This document shows positions 23,219-32,725 of a stretch of DNA of 52,217 nucleotides, in pieces; the first letter of the stretch is position 1; each line of letters begins with the position of its first letter. Made by a program: the position numbers and the translations under genes. Location of the stretch: the NCBI GenBank assembly GCA_902801155.1, contig CADCHG010000030.1, positions 32,422-84,638 on the forward strand, written 5' to 3'. The notes beneath the pieces were generated by a model, which ran no database searches, had not been told where the DNA came from, and was given only the letters and a program-made list of their open reading frames with translations. The DNA is from an uncultured Prevotellaceae bacterium. Lineage in GTDB: Bacteria; Bacteroidota; Bacteroidia; Bacteroidales; Bacteroidaceae.

Positions 23219-25030
23219 TTACTTCTTCTTGTTGAACAGCAAATCCCTGTCTCTTTGTATTGCTGGAGCTACAAGGTCTTCTGGAATGAATCGCCAGTTG
23301 TTGTTTGGCTTTGGGTTCACAGAGCCTTGCTTCTTGATTTCTTCTGTGAGATAATGGCGTTGGTCGAGTTCTGTTTGGGAGAGAATTCTTGATTTGAGCT
23401 CTTCCTTTGGAATCCCGGCACCTTTGGTGAGGAGTTCTCCGCCGCCGCTACCTCTATATGAGTTGATGGCAACCCTATACCAGTTGTCTGCCCCGAAAGG
23501 CTGACCATTGCTCATCTTGATGATGTTTACTTTCTGGCCTTCTGGCTTTGTGACATCCACAGTATAGTCGATTCCGCTGGCAGAGTCGAAGTTTCCGTAA
23601 AAGTTCTTCAATCCGTTTGTGCGCTCGTTTGGTTTGTCGGCAAAGAGCAGGAAATGGTCGTCGCTTGACTTCATCTGATTAGTCCATTGGGCATAGCTCA
23701 TCTCAAGATAGTTCTTTATCTCTGTTCCTGTCATCTTGATGACGTAGAGCTTGTTCTCGTATTTATAGAGGTTGAACATATCAGCCATTGTCACAGGACC
23801 TGCATTTATCGTCGTGTTCATAGCCAACGGACCATTGAAGGCAATATCAGCTCCTGTTATCTTCTGCTGGGTGTTGAGGATGAAGTCTATGAAGGCAGAA
23901 GGGCCGAAGAAGGCATCCTCCATGTTGATTGAGCTCTCGAAGGTACCAATCTTTTTCGTTGTGTATTCCTGTAGTCTTTTGATGTCATCAGCGAAAAAGT
24001 TCATGTAATCCTCGTCGATAGGCATTGACTTCATGGAAACGAGCTGACCATTGATCTTCTTGCTTACCACTTTGTCGTTTTCCATAGTCAGCGTTACGGT
24101 AGCCTCGCCTACGCTATGGGCGTTGCTGCCCGGATTTACGATAAGCACAGAGTCTGTCTTTGAGAGAGAAACGGCTGAAGAAGGACCTCCGTCCTTTGTG
24201 ATGAAATAGAAAGGATACTCGTCAGTCTTTTCCTCGTACTGGCGAACAAAACCATTGTATGATAGGTGGTCGTGACCATAGAAAATGATATCAAGACCAT
24301 GAATCCTGAGAGCAACGGCAAGAGTACCGTTCTCGTCATATTCGTCGTTCTCTATGCCACCTTTGAGTCCTGAGTGGAAAAGTCCGACGATAAGGTCTGG
24401 ATTCTCCTTCTCCTTTATCGTCTTTACCCATTTGCGGGTACATGAAACCATTTCCTCAAAACGTATTCCGCTCCATAGGTTTTCGCTCAGCCAGTTTGGA
24501 ACGGCTGGGGTAGTCATGCCGAGGATCGCGATTTTCACGCCTTCTCGTATTATGATTTTATATGGCTGGGTGTAAGGCTGACCAGTCTCCGTATTTATCA
24601 TGTTGGCTGCAAGGATAGGGCATTTCACCTCACGGTTCCATTTGTCGTAACAGTTGTGGCCGGTTTCTATGTCGTGATTGCCGAATACCTGTGCATCATA
24701 TCCCATATAGTTCACCACGCTCGATGCTATGTTCTCGTCCTGAGTGTCGATGTAGTTCCAGTAATAGTTGGTTGGCTGTCCCTGGAGGATGTCGCCGTTG
24801 TCGAGAAGAATCACGTTATTGCCATGTGATGCGCGTTGAGTCTTCACGTATGAGCTTACACGTGCCATAGAGCCATTAACTGTCTTGCCCGTTGTGTAGT
24901 TGATTGGAAAGAACATGCCGTGTACATCGGTAGTCTCAATGAATTTCAATGTTATCGTTTTTGGCTTTTTTGCGCTCGTGCCACATACCGACATAATGAG
25001 GGAAATGAATAGGATGGTTAACTTTTTCAT
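23219..25030 (-). CDS. Secreted 5'-nucleotidase / 2',3'-cyclic phosphodiesterase family
   Basis: 603 residues from the ATG at 25030. The signal peptide is MKKLTILFISLIMSVCGTSA. The metallophosphatase domain shows TTDVHGMFFP, LLDNGDILQG, GNHDIETG, FHSGLKGG and YGHDHLSYNG, the five dimetal-binding motifs. The C-terminal substrate domain has the stacking-type SYRGSGGGELL region near residue 545. It salvages phosphate and nucleosides from extracellular nucleotides. It has its own promoter at 25054-25086, divergent from rpsA. Confidence 0.9.
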   Translation of the reverse strand: MKKLTILFISLIMSVCGTSAKKPKTITLKFIETTDVHGMFFPINYTTGKTVNGSMARVSSYVKTQRASHGNNVILLDNGDILQGQPTNYYWNYIDTQDENIASSVVNYMGYDAQVFGNHDIETGHNCYDKWNREVKCPILAANMINTETGQPYTQPYKIIIREGVKIAILGMTTPAVPNWLSENLWSGIRFEEMVSCTRKWVKTIKEKENPDLIVGLFHSGLKGGIENDEYDENGTLAVALRIHGLDIIFYGHDHLSYNGFVRQYEEKTDEYPFYFITKDGGPSSAVSLSKTDSVLIVNPGSNAHSVGEATVTLTMENDKVVSKKINGQLVSMKSMPIDEDYMNFFADDIKRLQEYTTKKIGTFESSINMEDAFFGPSAFIDFILNTQQKITGADIAFNGPLAMNTTINAGPVTMADMFNLYKYENKLYVIKMTGTEIKNYLEMSYAQWTNQMKSSDDHFLLFADKPNERTNGLKNFYGNFDSASGIDYTVDVTKPEGQKVNIIKMSNGQPFGADNWYRVAINSYRGSGGGELLTKGAGIPKEELKSRILSQTELDQRHYLTEEIKKQGSVNPKPNNNWRFIPEDLVAPAIQRDRDLLFNKKK

Positions 25031-25053
25031 ACTGTTTAGTTTAGTTTGCCTGT

Positions 25054-25086
25054 GCAAATTTAGCTTTTTTTCTTTGTATAATCAAA
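25054..25086 (-). promoter_or_regulatory. Promoter of 5'-nucleotidase gene
   Basis: Reverse strand TTTG (25083-25086), 20 bases, TAAATTTGC (25054-25062). Confidence 0.8.
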
Positions 25087-25102
25087 TTTTTCGGCCGGAT
25101 AT

Positions 25103-25133
25103 TTTGTTATGTCACCGAATTTTTGTAATTTTG
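25103..25133 (+). promoter_or_regulatory. rpsA promoter
   Basis: TTTG (25103-25106), 19 bases, TAATTTTG (25126-25133), followed by CACCCG as at other strong promoters here. Confidence 0.8.
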
Positions 25134-25212
25134 CACCCGATTTTGCGCTTGGCAGGTCTGTTGAGGAAACCGCTTTGCGTTATTATTCACTTTTTTATTT
25201 TTATTAATTAAC

Positions 25213-26991
25213 ATGTCAAACTTTAAAAATGTACAGCCACTTGCAGATTTCGACTGGGAGCAGTTCGAGAACGGTGGTAGCACAACAGTATCAAAGGAGG
25301 AGCAGACTGCCTCTTATGATTCAACTCTTAACAAGGTGTCTGAGCATCAGGTAGTCGACGGTACAGTAATTTCTGTTGACAAGAAGGAAGTTATTGTTAA
25401 CATCGGTTACAAGAGCGATGGTATCATCGCAGCAAGCGAATTCCGTTACAACCCAGACCTCAAGGTAGGTGACGTTGTAGAGGTTTACGTTGAAAATCAG
25501 GAAGACAAGAAGGGTCAGCTGATCCTTTCTCACAAGAAGGCTCGCCTCAGCAAGTCTTGGGAGCGTGTTAACGCTGCTCTTGATAATGAGGAGGTCGTTC
25601 AGGGTTACATCAAGTGCCGCACTAAGGGTGGTATGATCGTTGACGTATTCGGCATCGAGGCATTCCTTCCTGGCAGCCAGATTGACGTACATCCAATACG
25701 TGACTACGACGTATTCGTAGGCAAGACAATGGAGTTCAAGATTGTTAAGATCAATCAGGAGTTCCGCAATGTTGTTGTTTCTCACAAGGCACTCATCGAG
25801 GCAGAGCTCGAGGCTCAGCGCAAGGAGATCATCTCTAAGCTTGAGAAGGGTCAGGTTCTCGAGGGTACTGTTAAGAATATCACATCTTACGGTGTATTCG
25901 TTGACCTCGGTGGTGTTGACGGACTCATCCACATCACAGACCTCTCTTGGGGCCGTGTAAGCGATCCACATGAGGTTGTTGCTCTCGACGACAAGATCAA
26001 CGTTGTTATCATCGACTTCGATGAGGAGAAGAAGCGTATCGCTCTTGGTCTCAAGCAGCTTACCCCACACCCATGGGATGCTCTCGACCCTAACATTCAG
26101 GTTGGTGACCACATCAAGGGTAAGGTTGTCGTTATCGCTGACTACGGTGCATTCGTTGAGGTTGCTCCTGGCGTAGAGGGTCTGATCCACGTATCAGAGA
26201 TGTCTTGGAGCCAGCACCTCCGTTCAGCACAGGAGTTCCTTCACGTTGGTGACGAGGTTGAGGCAGTTATCCTCACACTCGACCGCGACGAGCGCAAGAT
26301 GTCTCTCGGTATCAAGCAGCTCAAGGAGGACCCATGGGAGGCTATAGAGAACAAGTACCCTGTAGGTTCTAAGCACAACGCTAAGGTTCGTAACTTCACT
26401 AACTTCGGTATCTTCGTAGAGCTCGAGGAGGGTGTTGACGGACTTATCCATATCTCTGACCTCTCTTGGACAAAGAAGGTTAAGCATCCTTCTGAGTTCA
26501 CACACGTAGGTGAGCCTATCGACGTTGTCGTTCTTGACATCGACAAGGAGAACCGTCGTCTCTCTCTCGGTCACAAGCAGCTCGAGGAGAATCCTTGGGA
26601 TACTTACGAGTCAATCTACACACCTGGTTCTGTTCACACAGGTAAGATTGCTGAGAAGATGGAGCGTGGTTCAGTTATCCTTCTCAACGAGGGTGGTGAG
26701 GGCTTCGCTACACCAAAGCACCTCGTTAAGGAAGATGGTACTGACGCACAGGTTGGTGAGGAGCTCGAGTTCAAGGTAATCGAGTTCGTTAAGGATACAA
26801 AGCGTATCATCCTCTCTCACTCTCGTACATTCGAGGCTGAGCGCGAGGAAGAGAAGAAGCCAGCTCGCAAGCCACGTAACACAGCTAAGAAGGAAGATGC
26901 TGCAAGCATCCAGAACGTAGCTGCTGCTCAGTCACTTGGTGACTTCGACGCACTTGCTGCTCTCAAGGCTAAGATGGAGAAGGGCGAGTAA
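25213..26991 (+). CDS. rpsA: 30S ribosomal protein bS1
   Basis: 592 residues. At least five S1 OB-folds are visible, starting near residues 47 (VVDGTVISV), 130, 215 (VLEGTVKNITSYGVFVDLGGVDGLIH), 300 (IKGKVVVIADYGAFVEV) and 385 (HNAKVRNFTNFGIFVEL), then a degenerate sixth. A Lys/Arg-rich tail follows. Strong codon bias (CTC, GAG, CGT, AAC) marks it as highly expressed. bS1 brings mRNA to the ribosome, which matters in a lineage that hardly uses Shine-Dalgarno pairing. Own promoter and terminator. Confidence 0.96.
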   Translation: MSNFKNVQPLADFDWEQFENGGSTTVSKEEQTASYDSTLNKVSEHQVVDGTVISVDKKEVIVNIGYKSDGIIAASEFRYNPDLKVGDVVEVYVENQEDKKGQLILSHKKARLSKSWERVNAALDNEEVVQGYIKCRTKGGMIVDVFGIEAFLPGSQIDVHPIRDYDVFVGKTMEFKIVKINQEFRNVVVSHKALIEAELEAQRKEIISKLEKGQVLEGTVKNITSYGVFVDLGGVDGLIHITDLSWGRVSDPHEVVALDDKINVVIIDFDEEKKRIALGLKQLTPHPWDALDPNIQVGDHIKGKVVVIADYGAFVEVAPGVEGLIHVSEMSWSQHLRSAQEFLHVGDEVEAVILTLDRDERKMSLGIKQLKEDPWEAIENKYPVGSKHNAKVRNFTNFGIFVELEEGVDGLIHISDLSWTKKVKHPSEFTHVGEPIDVVVLDIDKENRRLSLGHKQLEENPWDTYESIYTPGSVHTGKIAEKMERGSVILLNEGGEGFATPKHLVKEDGTDAQVGEELEFKVIEFVKDTKRIILSHSRTFEAEREEEKKPARKPRNTAKKEDAASIQNVAAAQSLGDFDALAALKAKMEKGE

Positions 26992-27015
26992 TCTCCCTTT
27001 GAAATAAATATTGCC

Positions 27016-27055
27016 AATGCCGCTTATGGTTTTTACCGTAAGCGGCATTTTTTAT
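27016..27055 (+). terminator. rpsA terminator
   Basis: AATGCCGCTTATGG (27016-27029) pairs with CCGTAAGCGGCATT (27036-27049), followed by TTTTT. Confidence 0.92.
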
Positions 27056-27083
27056 TCATATTACACTATTTGTGAGAGCTTTT

Positions 27084-27115
27084 TTTGCAGAAATAAAATA
27101 CTTTTATTACCTTTG
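27084..27115 (+). promoter_or_regulatory. Promoter of SpoIIE-type phosphatase gene
   Basis: TTTG (27084-27087), 20 bases, TACCTTTG (27108-27115). Confidence 0.8.
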
Positions 27116-27161
27116 TGCCGAAAATATTGATAACAAATCCATTCTTACTCATCGCTTAGTC

Positions 27162-28988
27162 ATGAAAAAGAATAAGAAACATAAGAAATTCAGGCTTTTC
27201 TCATCTCTTTCCTTCCGTATCAATATGGTGCTTATAATCATATTGGTTATAGTGGGATGGCTGTTTATCCGTAGTGTCACGTTTGGTGTGAGTCTTGTGA
27301 CCAATGGTAACAGGCAGATCAATATGAGCAGGATGATTACGGCCTCTATTGATAACCGTTTGAATCATATAGAGAACGTGATGAAGACCGGTGCGCTTGT
27401 GGCTTTGCAGAAACGCATGACTGAGAATAACTCCACTATTTTCCGAGACAGCCTTGGTAAGATGGATCAGATTGATACCGTCTATCTTTCCACAAATAAG
27501 CTTGCAGAGGTAGAGGCTGTTAAGAAATGTCTGGCTCGGGTAGATTCAAGTGGGGTAGGTATGTGGAGTGAGCCTTATCTTGTTGAAAAGGATAGCGCCA
27601 AGGTGCTGGTGGTTAGTTTTATCACACCATTGAAGAACTCACGCGGAAATATATATTCTTCACTTTGTGCCAATGTTAGGCTCGATTGGCTTGATGAACT
27701 TGCGCGCAGGGAAGTCGGGCATGAGAGTGGGGCAAAGGTTTCTGTCATTACAGGTAATGATATCTATGTATATTATACTGATAGTGACAGGATAATGAAA
27801 AACGCAAAGAACTATCCTGCGGACTTTGAAAACAATGGTGAGAATGTAGCGTTGCAGGTATATTCGAACATTCAGGAATTCATGCTTCGTAGTGGAAATG
27901 CCTATGTTAAGGCTACAGGATGGCGAGTGGTATGCGATGTGCCTTTGCGTGACGATACCGTGCTCCTCAAGGCTGTGACGGGCATATCTATCTTTACGCT
28001 TCTTCTGCTGTTCTTTGTTATCATACTGGCTATTGTGATAACCGTAAACTGGCAGTTGCGCCCTCTTGGCAAGATAGCAGATGCTACAGATGCTATCGCT
28101 CAGGGAAAATTCGATACTCAGTTGCCTAAGGTGAAAGGACATTCTGATATAGCGCATCTGCGTGATTCCTTTGTCTCTATGCAGCATGAACTTGCCAGAT
28201 ATATTGAAGACCTTCGTGCCACAACCGAGAAGAAAGCCAATATGGAGCGTGATCTCCATATCGCTGCAAAGATTCAGCAGGGTATGCTTCTCAAGGTGTT
28301 CCCTGCCTTCCCCGGACGTGAGGATATTGATATCTATGGAATGCAGAGGGCAGCAAAGGAGGTCGGTGGTGATATCTTCGATTTCCTTATGCGTGACGAT
28401 AGGCTTTATTTCCTCATAGGTGATGTTTCAGGCAAGGGTGTTCCTGCATCTTTGTTTATGACTGTTGTCGGACATCTCTTCCGCAATGTTGCCCGTTACA
28501 GCACAAGTGCATCTATTATTGTAGAGGCTATCAATAACGGACTTGCCGAGGGTAATGACGAGGATATGTTCTGTACTCTCTTCTGCGGTGTGCTTGATAT
28601 GCAGACGGGTAGGGTAGAGTTTTGTAATGCAGGTCATAATCCTCCTATCTGGATTCATGAGGGCAATACCTCCTTTATGCATCCAGAGGTAAATCTTCCT
28701 ACAGGTGTGCTTGGCGACTTTGAATATAAATCAGAAGAGATTCAACTCTCTGAAGGTGATGCTTTGTTCCTTTATACCGATGGTGTAACTGAGGCTGAGA
28801 ATAGTCAGAAGGCTCTCTTTGGTGATGCTTCTACGCTCGCTATGGTAGATCTGCTGAAGGATGTACCTATGATGGATATGGCTGATGGTGTTGTCGATGC
28901 TATCAGACGATTCGTTGATGACTATGAGCAAAGCGATGACCTCACCATGCTATGCCTGCGTTGGAGAGGGAAGAAATCTATTGGTTAG
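27162..28988 (+). CDS. Membrane sensor with HAMP and SpoIIE-type PP2C phosphatase domain
   Basis: 608 residues. Helix 1 (INMVLIIILVIVGWLFI) and helix 2 (ISIFTLLLLFFVIILAIVITV, about residues 300-320) bracket a roughly 240-residue extracytoplasmic sensor. A HAMP linker (LRPLGKIADATDAIAQGKFD) and coiled coil follow, then the PP2C_SIG domain from about 405 with GGDIFDFL, GDVSGKGVPASLFM, NAGHNPP and FLYTDGVTEAEN, keeping the metal-binding aspartates. It should dephosphorylate an anti-sigma-factor antagonist in response to an outside signal. No partner-switch genes are visible nearby. The ATG at 27162 is chosen since the open frame upstream covers the promoter. Confidence 0.88.
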   Translation: MKKNKKHKKFRLFSSLSFRINMVLIIILVIVGWLFIRSVTFGVSLVTNGNRQINMSRMITASIDNRLNHIENVMKTGALVALQKRMTENNSTIFRDSLGKMDQIDTVYLSTNKLAEVEAVKKCLARVDSSGVGMWSEPYLVEKDSAKVLVVSFITPLKNSRGNIYSSLCANVRLDWLDELARREVGHESGAKVSVITGNDIYVYYTDSDRIMKNAKNYPADFENNGENVALQVYSNIQEFMLRSGNAYVKATGWRVVCDVPLRDDTVLLKAVTGISIFTLLLLFFVIILAIVITVNWQLRPLGKIADATDAIAQGKFDTQLPKVKGHSDIAHLRDSFVSMQHELARYIEDLRATTEKKANMERDLHIAAKIQQGMLLKVFPAFPGREDIDIYGMQRAAKEVGGDIFDFLMRDDRLYFLIGDVSGKGVPASLFMTVVGHLFRNVARYSTSASIIVEAINNGLAEGNDEDMFCTLFCGVLDMQTGRVEFCNAGHNPPIWIHEGNTSFMHPEVNLPTGVLGDFEYKSEEIQLSEGDALFLYTDGVTEAENSQKALFGDASTLAMVDLLKDVPMMDMADGVVDAIRRFVDDYEQSDDLTMLCLRWRGKKSIG

Positions 28989-29095
28989 AGGTTAGTGTTT
29001 AGAGTTCGTGGAACTTGTCTGTAATCGTTGATATTCCATAAAGCTCTCGTTACTCCAAACTTTATAGATTTTCCCAAAAGAAGATTTATTAGGAA

Positions 29096-29250
29096 AACTC
29101 TACACCTCTACACCGAACGGTGTTCAATTTGTTGAAATACAACTGATTGCAGAGGTGTAGAGATCGGTCGAACTTTACACCAACTCTACATCACTATAAC
29201 TTTCTGTAAATCATTCGTTTATATAACCTCTGGTGTAGAGTGTAGAGTTA
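29096..29250. repeat. GTGTAGAG/CTCTACAC word cluster
   Basis: AACTCTACACCTCTACACC (29097-29115) faces GGTGTAGAGTGTAGAGTT (29232-29249) as an imperfect inverted repeat. GAGGTGTAGAGA (near 29152) and ACACCAACTCTACA (near 29177) lie in between. Confidence 0.75.
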
Positions 29251-29268
29251 AGTGCTGAATTATGATAG

Positions 29269-29535
29269 TTTTTTTAGAATTAAACGCTAAACACGTACAC
29301 GCTCGGAAAAATGACCTCTAACTATACTGAAGGTCAAGAAGTTAAAAGCGTGTACGTGCTTGTCTAACATATACACAACACGTACACGGGTCGTCACGCT
29401 CTGTGTGTATGTGGTGTGTATGACTTGTGTATGTGTTTGCCAAACACGTACACGCCCCTAAACTGTCTGATTAACAGTTCTTTATGCCCTGATTTTTACC
29501 CCCGTGTACGTGTTTGACGTTTAATTCTAAAAAAA
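29269..29535. repeat. 33-bp near-perfect terminal inverted repeat enclosing CACGTACACG words
   Basis: Left arm 29269-29301 (T7, AGAATTAAACG, CTAAACACGTACACG) and right arm 29503-29535 match as reverse complements with two mismatches. Inside, GTGTACGTG or CACGTACAC recurs near 29350, 29379 and 29446. The element looks like a small non-autonomous mobile unit but shows no target duplication that I can identify and no transposase. Confidence 0.85.
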
Positions 29536-29565
29536 AGTTCTCTTGTGTCGGTTTATGCCATAACA

Positions 29566-29609
29566 GTAAGTCCGTTGTAATACCGTTATAAAACCGTTCC
29601 AAGTCCGTT
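29566..29609 (-). repeat. 11-bp tandem array, AACGG type (4 units)
   Basis: CCGTT occurs at 29572, 29583, 29594 and 29605, exactly 11 apart; on the minus strand this is the AACGGACTT/AACGGTATTAC unit. Confidence 0.88.
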
Positions 29610-29628
29610 CCAATGATTTGGAGAAAAT

Positions 29629-29683
29629 GGGACTTGCATGGGATTTGCTTGGGAATCATATGGGAATTGAAAGGGATTGGTGG
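29629..29683 (+). repeat. 11-bp tandem array, GGGA type (5 units)
   Basis: GGGA occurs at 29629, 29640, 29651, 29662 and 29673, exactly 11 apart (for example GGGACTTGCAT, GGGATTTGCTT). It reads away from the neighbouring AACGG array. Confidence 0.9.
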
Positions 29684-29713
29684 CATCAAATTTCCCAAAC
29701 AAATTATTGGTGG

Positions 29714-30361
29714 TTATTTCAGTTTGCTGTTCTCTAATAGTTTTGGGCAAATTTCATCAAACGGGCATTTGTCGCATTTAGGTTTGAGGCTTGTGCAGAT
29801 ATATCTACCATGAAGAAGTAGCCAATGGTGAGCATCGGGGATGTCCTCTTCCGGGATATGTTTCTTTAGTTCTAACTCTACTTTGTATGGATTGTTGTCG
29901 GCCTTTCGCACTAAGCCCAAGCGATGTGATACACGGTAGATATGAGTATCAACAGCCATAGCAGCTTTGCCGAATGCAACCGCTTGTATCACGTTGGCGG
30001 TCTTTCTTCCAACACCGGGGAGTCGGAGCAGTAAATCCATATCCGAAGGAATATCTCCGTTATATTCATTTACGATTATGCGTGCTGCCTCTATGAGGTG
30101 ATGTGCCTTAGCATTAGGATAGGAGATGCTTTTGATATACTCGAATATCTCCGTCTCGTCGGCATTTGCCATATCCTCTACTGTTGGGTAATCGTGAAAG
30201 AGCGATGGAGTAACCATATTCACGCGCTTGTCTGTACATTGCGCTGAGAGTACCACAGCCACAAGAAGTTGGTATGTTGTCTGGAACTCCAATTCTGTGG
30301 TAGGGCGTGGCTGTTGACGGAAATAGTCAAGAATATGGTTATAGCGGTCGGACTTGTTCAT
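29714..30361 (-). CDS. nth: Endonuclease III (DNA glycosylase/AP lyase)
   Basis: 215 residues. The HhH motif LLRLPGVGRKTANVI carries the catalytic Lys, and VDTHIYRVSHRLGL the catalytic Asp. The C-terminal [4Fe-4S] loop has Cys-X6-Cys-X2-Cys-X5-Cys (CTSLKPKCDKCPFDEIC). It removes oxidised pyrimidines in base excision repair. It is 7 bases downstream of the glycosyltransferase gene and the last gene of the mtaB-glycosyltransferase-nth run. Confidence 0.95.
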   Translation of the reverse strand: MNKSDRYNHILDYFRQQPRPTTELEFQTTYQLLVAVVLSAQCTDKRVNMVTPSLFHDYPTVEDMANADETEIFEYIKSISYPNAKAHHLIEAARIIVNEYNGDIPSDMDLLLRLPGVGRKTANVIQAVAFGKAAMAVDTHIYRVSHRLGLVRKADNNPYKVELELKKHIPEEDIPDAHHWLLLHGRYICTSLKPKCDKCPFDEICPKLLENSKLK

Positions 30362-30368
30362 TATTCAT

Positions 30369-31382
30369 TTATAAATTAATAAAGGTTTTCTTCCCCTTGG
30401 CATAGTATTGCCATAGAATGCTCTTCGAGATGCGTTCTGGGATATCATCGGTCTTCTTGCTTGCCTGTATCCTCTTTCTGTCAGAATCGAAGTCATGCTT
30501 CCAACGGGAAAACTCCTTTCTTGCTTTATATACAGCCTTGAAATCTCCCCAACTCCTTCCGAGAATAAGCATTTGGAATGCGGCAAGCCAGTCGAGGAAA
30601 AAACGCACGCGCATAACATGGGATAGCTCATTGTCGGGTAGGTTCTTGTAGAGCATCGTGAGGTTGTTGCGGAAATTCAGGAATGTCTTGCGAGGATTCC
30701 CCTTGGGCAGAGTACCACCACCAAGATGATATGCAATACTGTCGCTAATGCAGAATATCTTCCTGCCCATAAGGCGCAGTCGCCAACAGAGATCTATCTC
30801 CTCGCTATGGGCAAAGAAACGGCCATCAAGTCCGCCGACAGCCCAATAGTCCTTTGAGCGAATCATCATGCAAGCTCCTGTTGCCCAGAGGATTTCGTGA
30901 TTGCCGTCATACTGTCCGTTGTCTTTCTCTACTGTCTCAAAAATCCTTCCACGACAGAAAGGATAGCCGTATTTGTCAAGGAAACCTCCAGCTGCACCGG
31001 CATATTCAAATCTGTCCCTTTCTTTGATGGCGTGAAGTTTAGGCTGACAAGCGCAAGCCTCTGGGTGAGAATCCATGAAAGAGAGTAGGGGAGTAAGCCA
31101 CCCTTCGGGTACGTCAACATCCGAGTTCAAGAGAATGTAATATTCGCTATCCACTTGCTGCAAGGCTCGGTTATATCCCTCTGCAAAACCGTAGTTCCTA
31201 TCAAGAATGATAGTGCGGATGTCAGGAAAATCCTCAGCCAACATCTTCAGGGAATCATCTGTTGAGGCATTGTCGGCAATAATTATTTCTGCCTCTGGGG
31301 TGTTCTTGATGACGGTTGGGAGGTATGTGCGCATCATGTGCGCGCCATTCCAGTTGAGTATGACGATGGCAACTCTTTTCAT
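30369..31382 (-). CDS. Family 2 glycosyltransferase
   Basis: 337 residues, GT-A fold. The nucleotide-sugar-binding N terminus is VAIVILNWNGAHMMRTYL with IIIADNASTDDS; the DXD-type motif is LLNSDVDVPEGWL. WATGACMMIRSKDY and FFAHSEEIDLCWRLRLMG match rhamnosyl-type GT2 enzymes. A possible amphipathic or membrane-associated stretch (FFLDWLAAFQMLILG) lies near residue 270. It probably transfers a sugar to lipopolysaccharide or another surface glycan. It overlaps the mtaB stop by four bases. Confidence 0.88.
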   Translation of the reverse strand: MKRVAIVILNWNGAHMMRTYLPTVIKNTPEAEIIIADNASTDDSLKMLAEDFPDIRTIILDRNYGFAEGYNRALQQVDSEYYILLNSDVDVPEGWLTPLLSFMDSHPEACACQPKLHAIKERDRFEYAGAAGGFLDKYGYPFCRGRIFETVEKDNGQYDGNHEILWATGACMMIRSKDYWAVGGLDGRFFAHSEEIDLCWRLRLMGRKIFCISDSIAYHLGGGTLPKGNPRKTFLNFRNNLTMLYKNLPDNELSHVMRVRFFLDWLAAFQMLILGRSWGDFKAVYKARKEFSRWKHDFDSDRKRIQASKKTDDIPERISKSILWQYYAKGKKTFINL

Positions 31383-32725
31383 ATCATCTCACATATTAAA
31401 GCAGACTTGTCTCTATTGAATCCTTTGAGCTTGACACGCATTATCTCGTTGTCGTATTCTTCTTTTGCCTTGCTTGCAGGAAGTTCCACACGGATATAGT
31501 TTGCCGTAAAACCATGCATAGCCTTGCCACGAGGAGCTTTCTCAAATAGCACCTCTGCTTCTGTGCCTATGTATTTTGCGTAAAAGTCTTGTGTCTTCTG
31601 CTCTGAAAGGTCGAGCAATCGCTGGCTACGCTGTTTCTTGTCCTGTGCGCTTACCACGTATGGAATCTTCAGGGCTGCCGTGCCTGGGCGCTCAGAATAA
31701 GGGAATACGTGAAGCTGAGTGACTGGCAGTTCGTTAAGCAGGTTGTATGTTTCCTCGAAATACTCAGGAGTCTCACCACGAGTGCCCACCATCACGTCTA
31801 TGCCAAGGAATGCATCTGGCATAAGTTGCTTGATGAGGCGTATCTTCTCTGCAAAGAGGGCCGAATCATAATGGCGATGCATTAGTTTCAGAACCGAGTC
31901 AGAACCGCTTTGGAGGGGTATGTGGAAATGAGGCATGAAAGCACGACTCTTGGCACAATATTCTATCAGCTCCTTGTCTATAAGGTCGGGCTCTAAGCTT
32001 GAAATGCGATAGCGCTTTATCTCCTCGATACTGTCAAGTGCCTTTACGAGATCAATGAAGCGTTCTCCTGTTGTCTGTCCGAAATCACCTATGTTTACGC
32101 CTGTGATGACAATCTCCTTGCCACCCTCGGCTGCTGCTTTTCGTGCTTGTTCTACCAGACTCTCGATGCTCGGATTGCGTGAGTTTCCGCGTGCGAATGG
32201 TATAGTACAGTATGTGCAGAAATAGTTGCAGCCATCCTGTACCTTGAGGAAATAGCGTGTGCGGTTACCTCGTGAGCATGAATGCTGGAAGGTTTTTATC
32301 TCCTTTGTCTTTACCGCATGATATTCCGCTATATTATCTTCGGATTTATGATTTATACCGCTCCATGCATTTGAGAGGTAGTCAATGAGATTTGCTTTCT
32401 CGTTACTTCCAAGTACAAGACTTACACCTTCAATCTTTGCAACCGTCTCGGCTTCAAGCTGGGCATAACAGCCGGTTACGACAACAAATGCTCCCGGGTT
32501 CTGCTTCACCATCTTTCTTATTGCCTGACGGCATTTGCTATCTGCCACTTCTGTCACCGAACAGGTGTTGATAAGGCAGATATCGGCTTTCTCTCCTTTC
32601 TCAACGGTACGCACACCCATATCCTGAAGCATCTGTCCGAAGGTGGATGTCTCGGAAAAATTAAGTTTACAACCTAATGTGTAATATGCTGCGGTCTTTC
32701 CTTGAAAAGCGGAAGTATCAATCAT
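31379..32725 (-). CDS. mtaB: tRNA t6A37 C2-methylthiotransferase
   Basis: 448 residues. The N-terminal UPF0004 domain binds one 4Fe-4S cluster (TLGCKLNFSE, LINTCSVTEVAD, VVTGCYAQ); the radical SAM motif is CNYFCTYCTIPFARG (C-X3-C-X2-C). The C-terminal TRAM-like region is present but short. It converts t6A to ms2t6A at position 37 of tRNAs reading ANN codons. A TACCTTTGC -7 box lies at 32765-32773 on this strand, though its -33 box is weak. Confidence 0.92.
   Translation of the reverse strand: MIDTSAFQGKTAAYYTLGCKLNFSETSTFGQMLQDMGVRTVEKGEKADICLINTCSVTEVADSKCRQAIRKMVKQNPGAFVVVTGCYAQLEAETVAKIEGVSLVLGSNEKANLIDYLSNAWSGINHKSEDNIAEYHAVKTKEIKTFQHSCSRGNRTRYFLKVQDGCNYFCTYCTIPFARGNSRNPSIESLVEQARKAAAEGGKEIVITGVNIGDFGQTTGERFIDLVKALDSIEEIKRYRISSLEPDLIDKELIEYCAKSRAFMPHFHIPLQSGSDSVLKLMHRHYDSALFAEKIRLIKQLMPDAFLGIDVMVGTRGETPEYFEETYNLLNELPVTQLHVFPYSERPGTAALKIPYVVSAQDKKQRSQRLLDLSEQKTQDFYAKYIGTEAEVLFEKAPRGKAMHGFTANYIRVELPASKAKEEYDNEIMRVKLKGFNRDKSALICEMI

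Larger units (their letters stand above)
28989..29713. other. 725-base non-coding island C between convergent genes
   Basis: Contains GTGTAGAG words (29096-29250), a 33-bp inverted-repeat element full of CACGTACACG words (29269-29535) and two outward-facing 11-bp arrays (29566-29609, 29629-29683). No coding frame is supported. Confidence 0.75.

Noticed and set aside
25321-26190. 289-codon open frame antisense to rpsA
   Set aside because: A product of the strong codon bias of rpsA on the other strand; no start context and low-complexity translation.
28989-29713. Replication origin or plasmid-type iterons
   Set aside because: Repeated words differ between islands, none matches DnaA boxes, and no dnaA or rep gene is adjacent; dnaN alone does not mark an origin.
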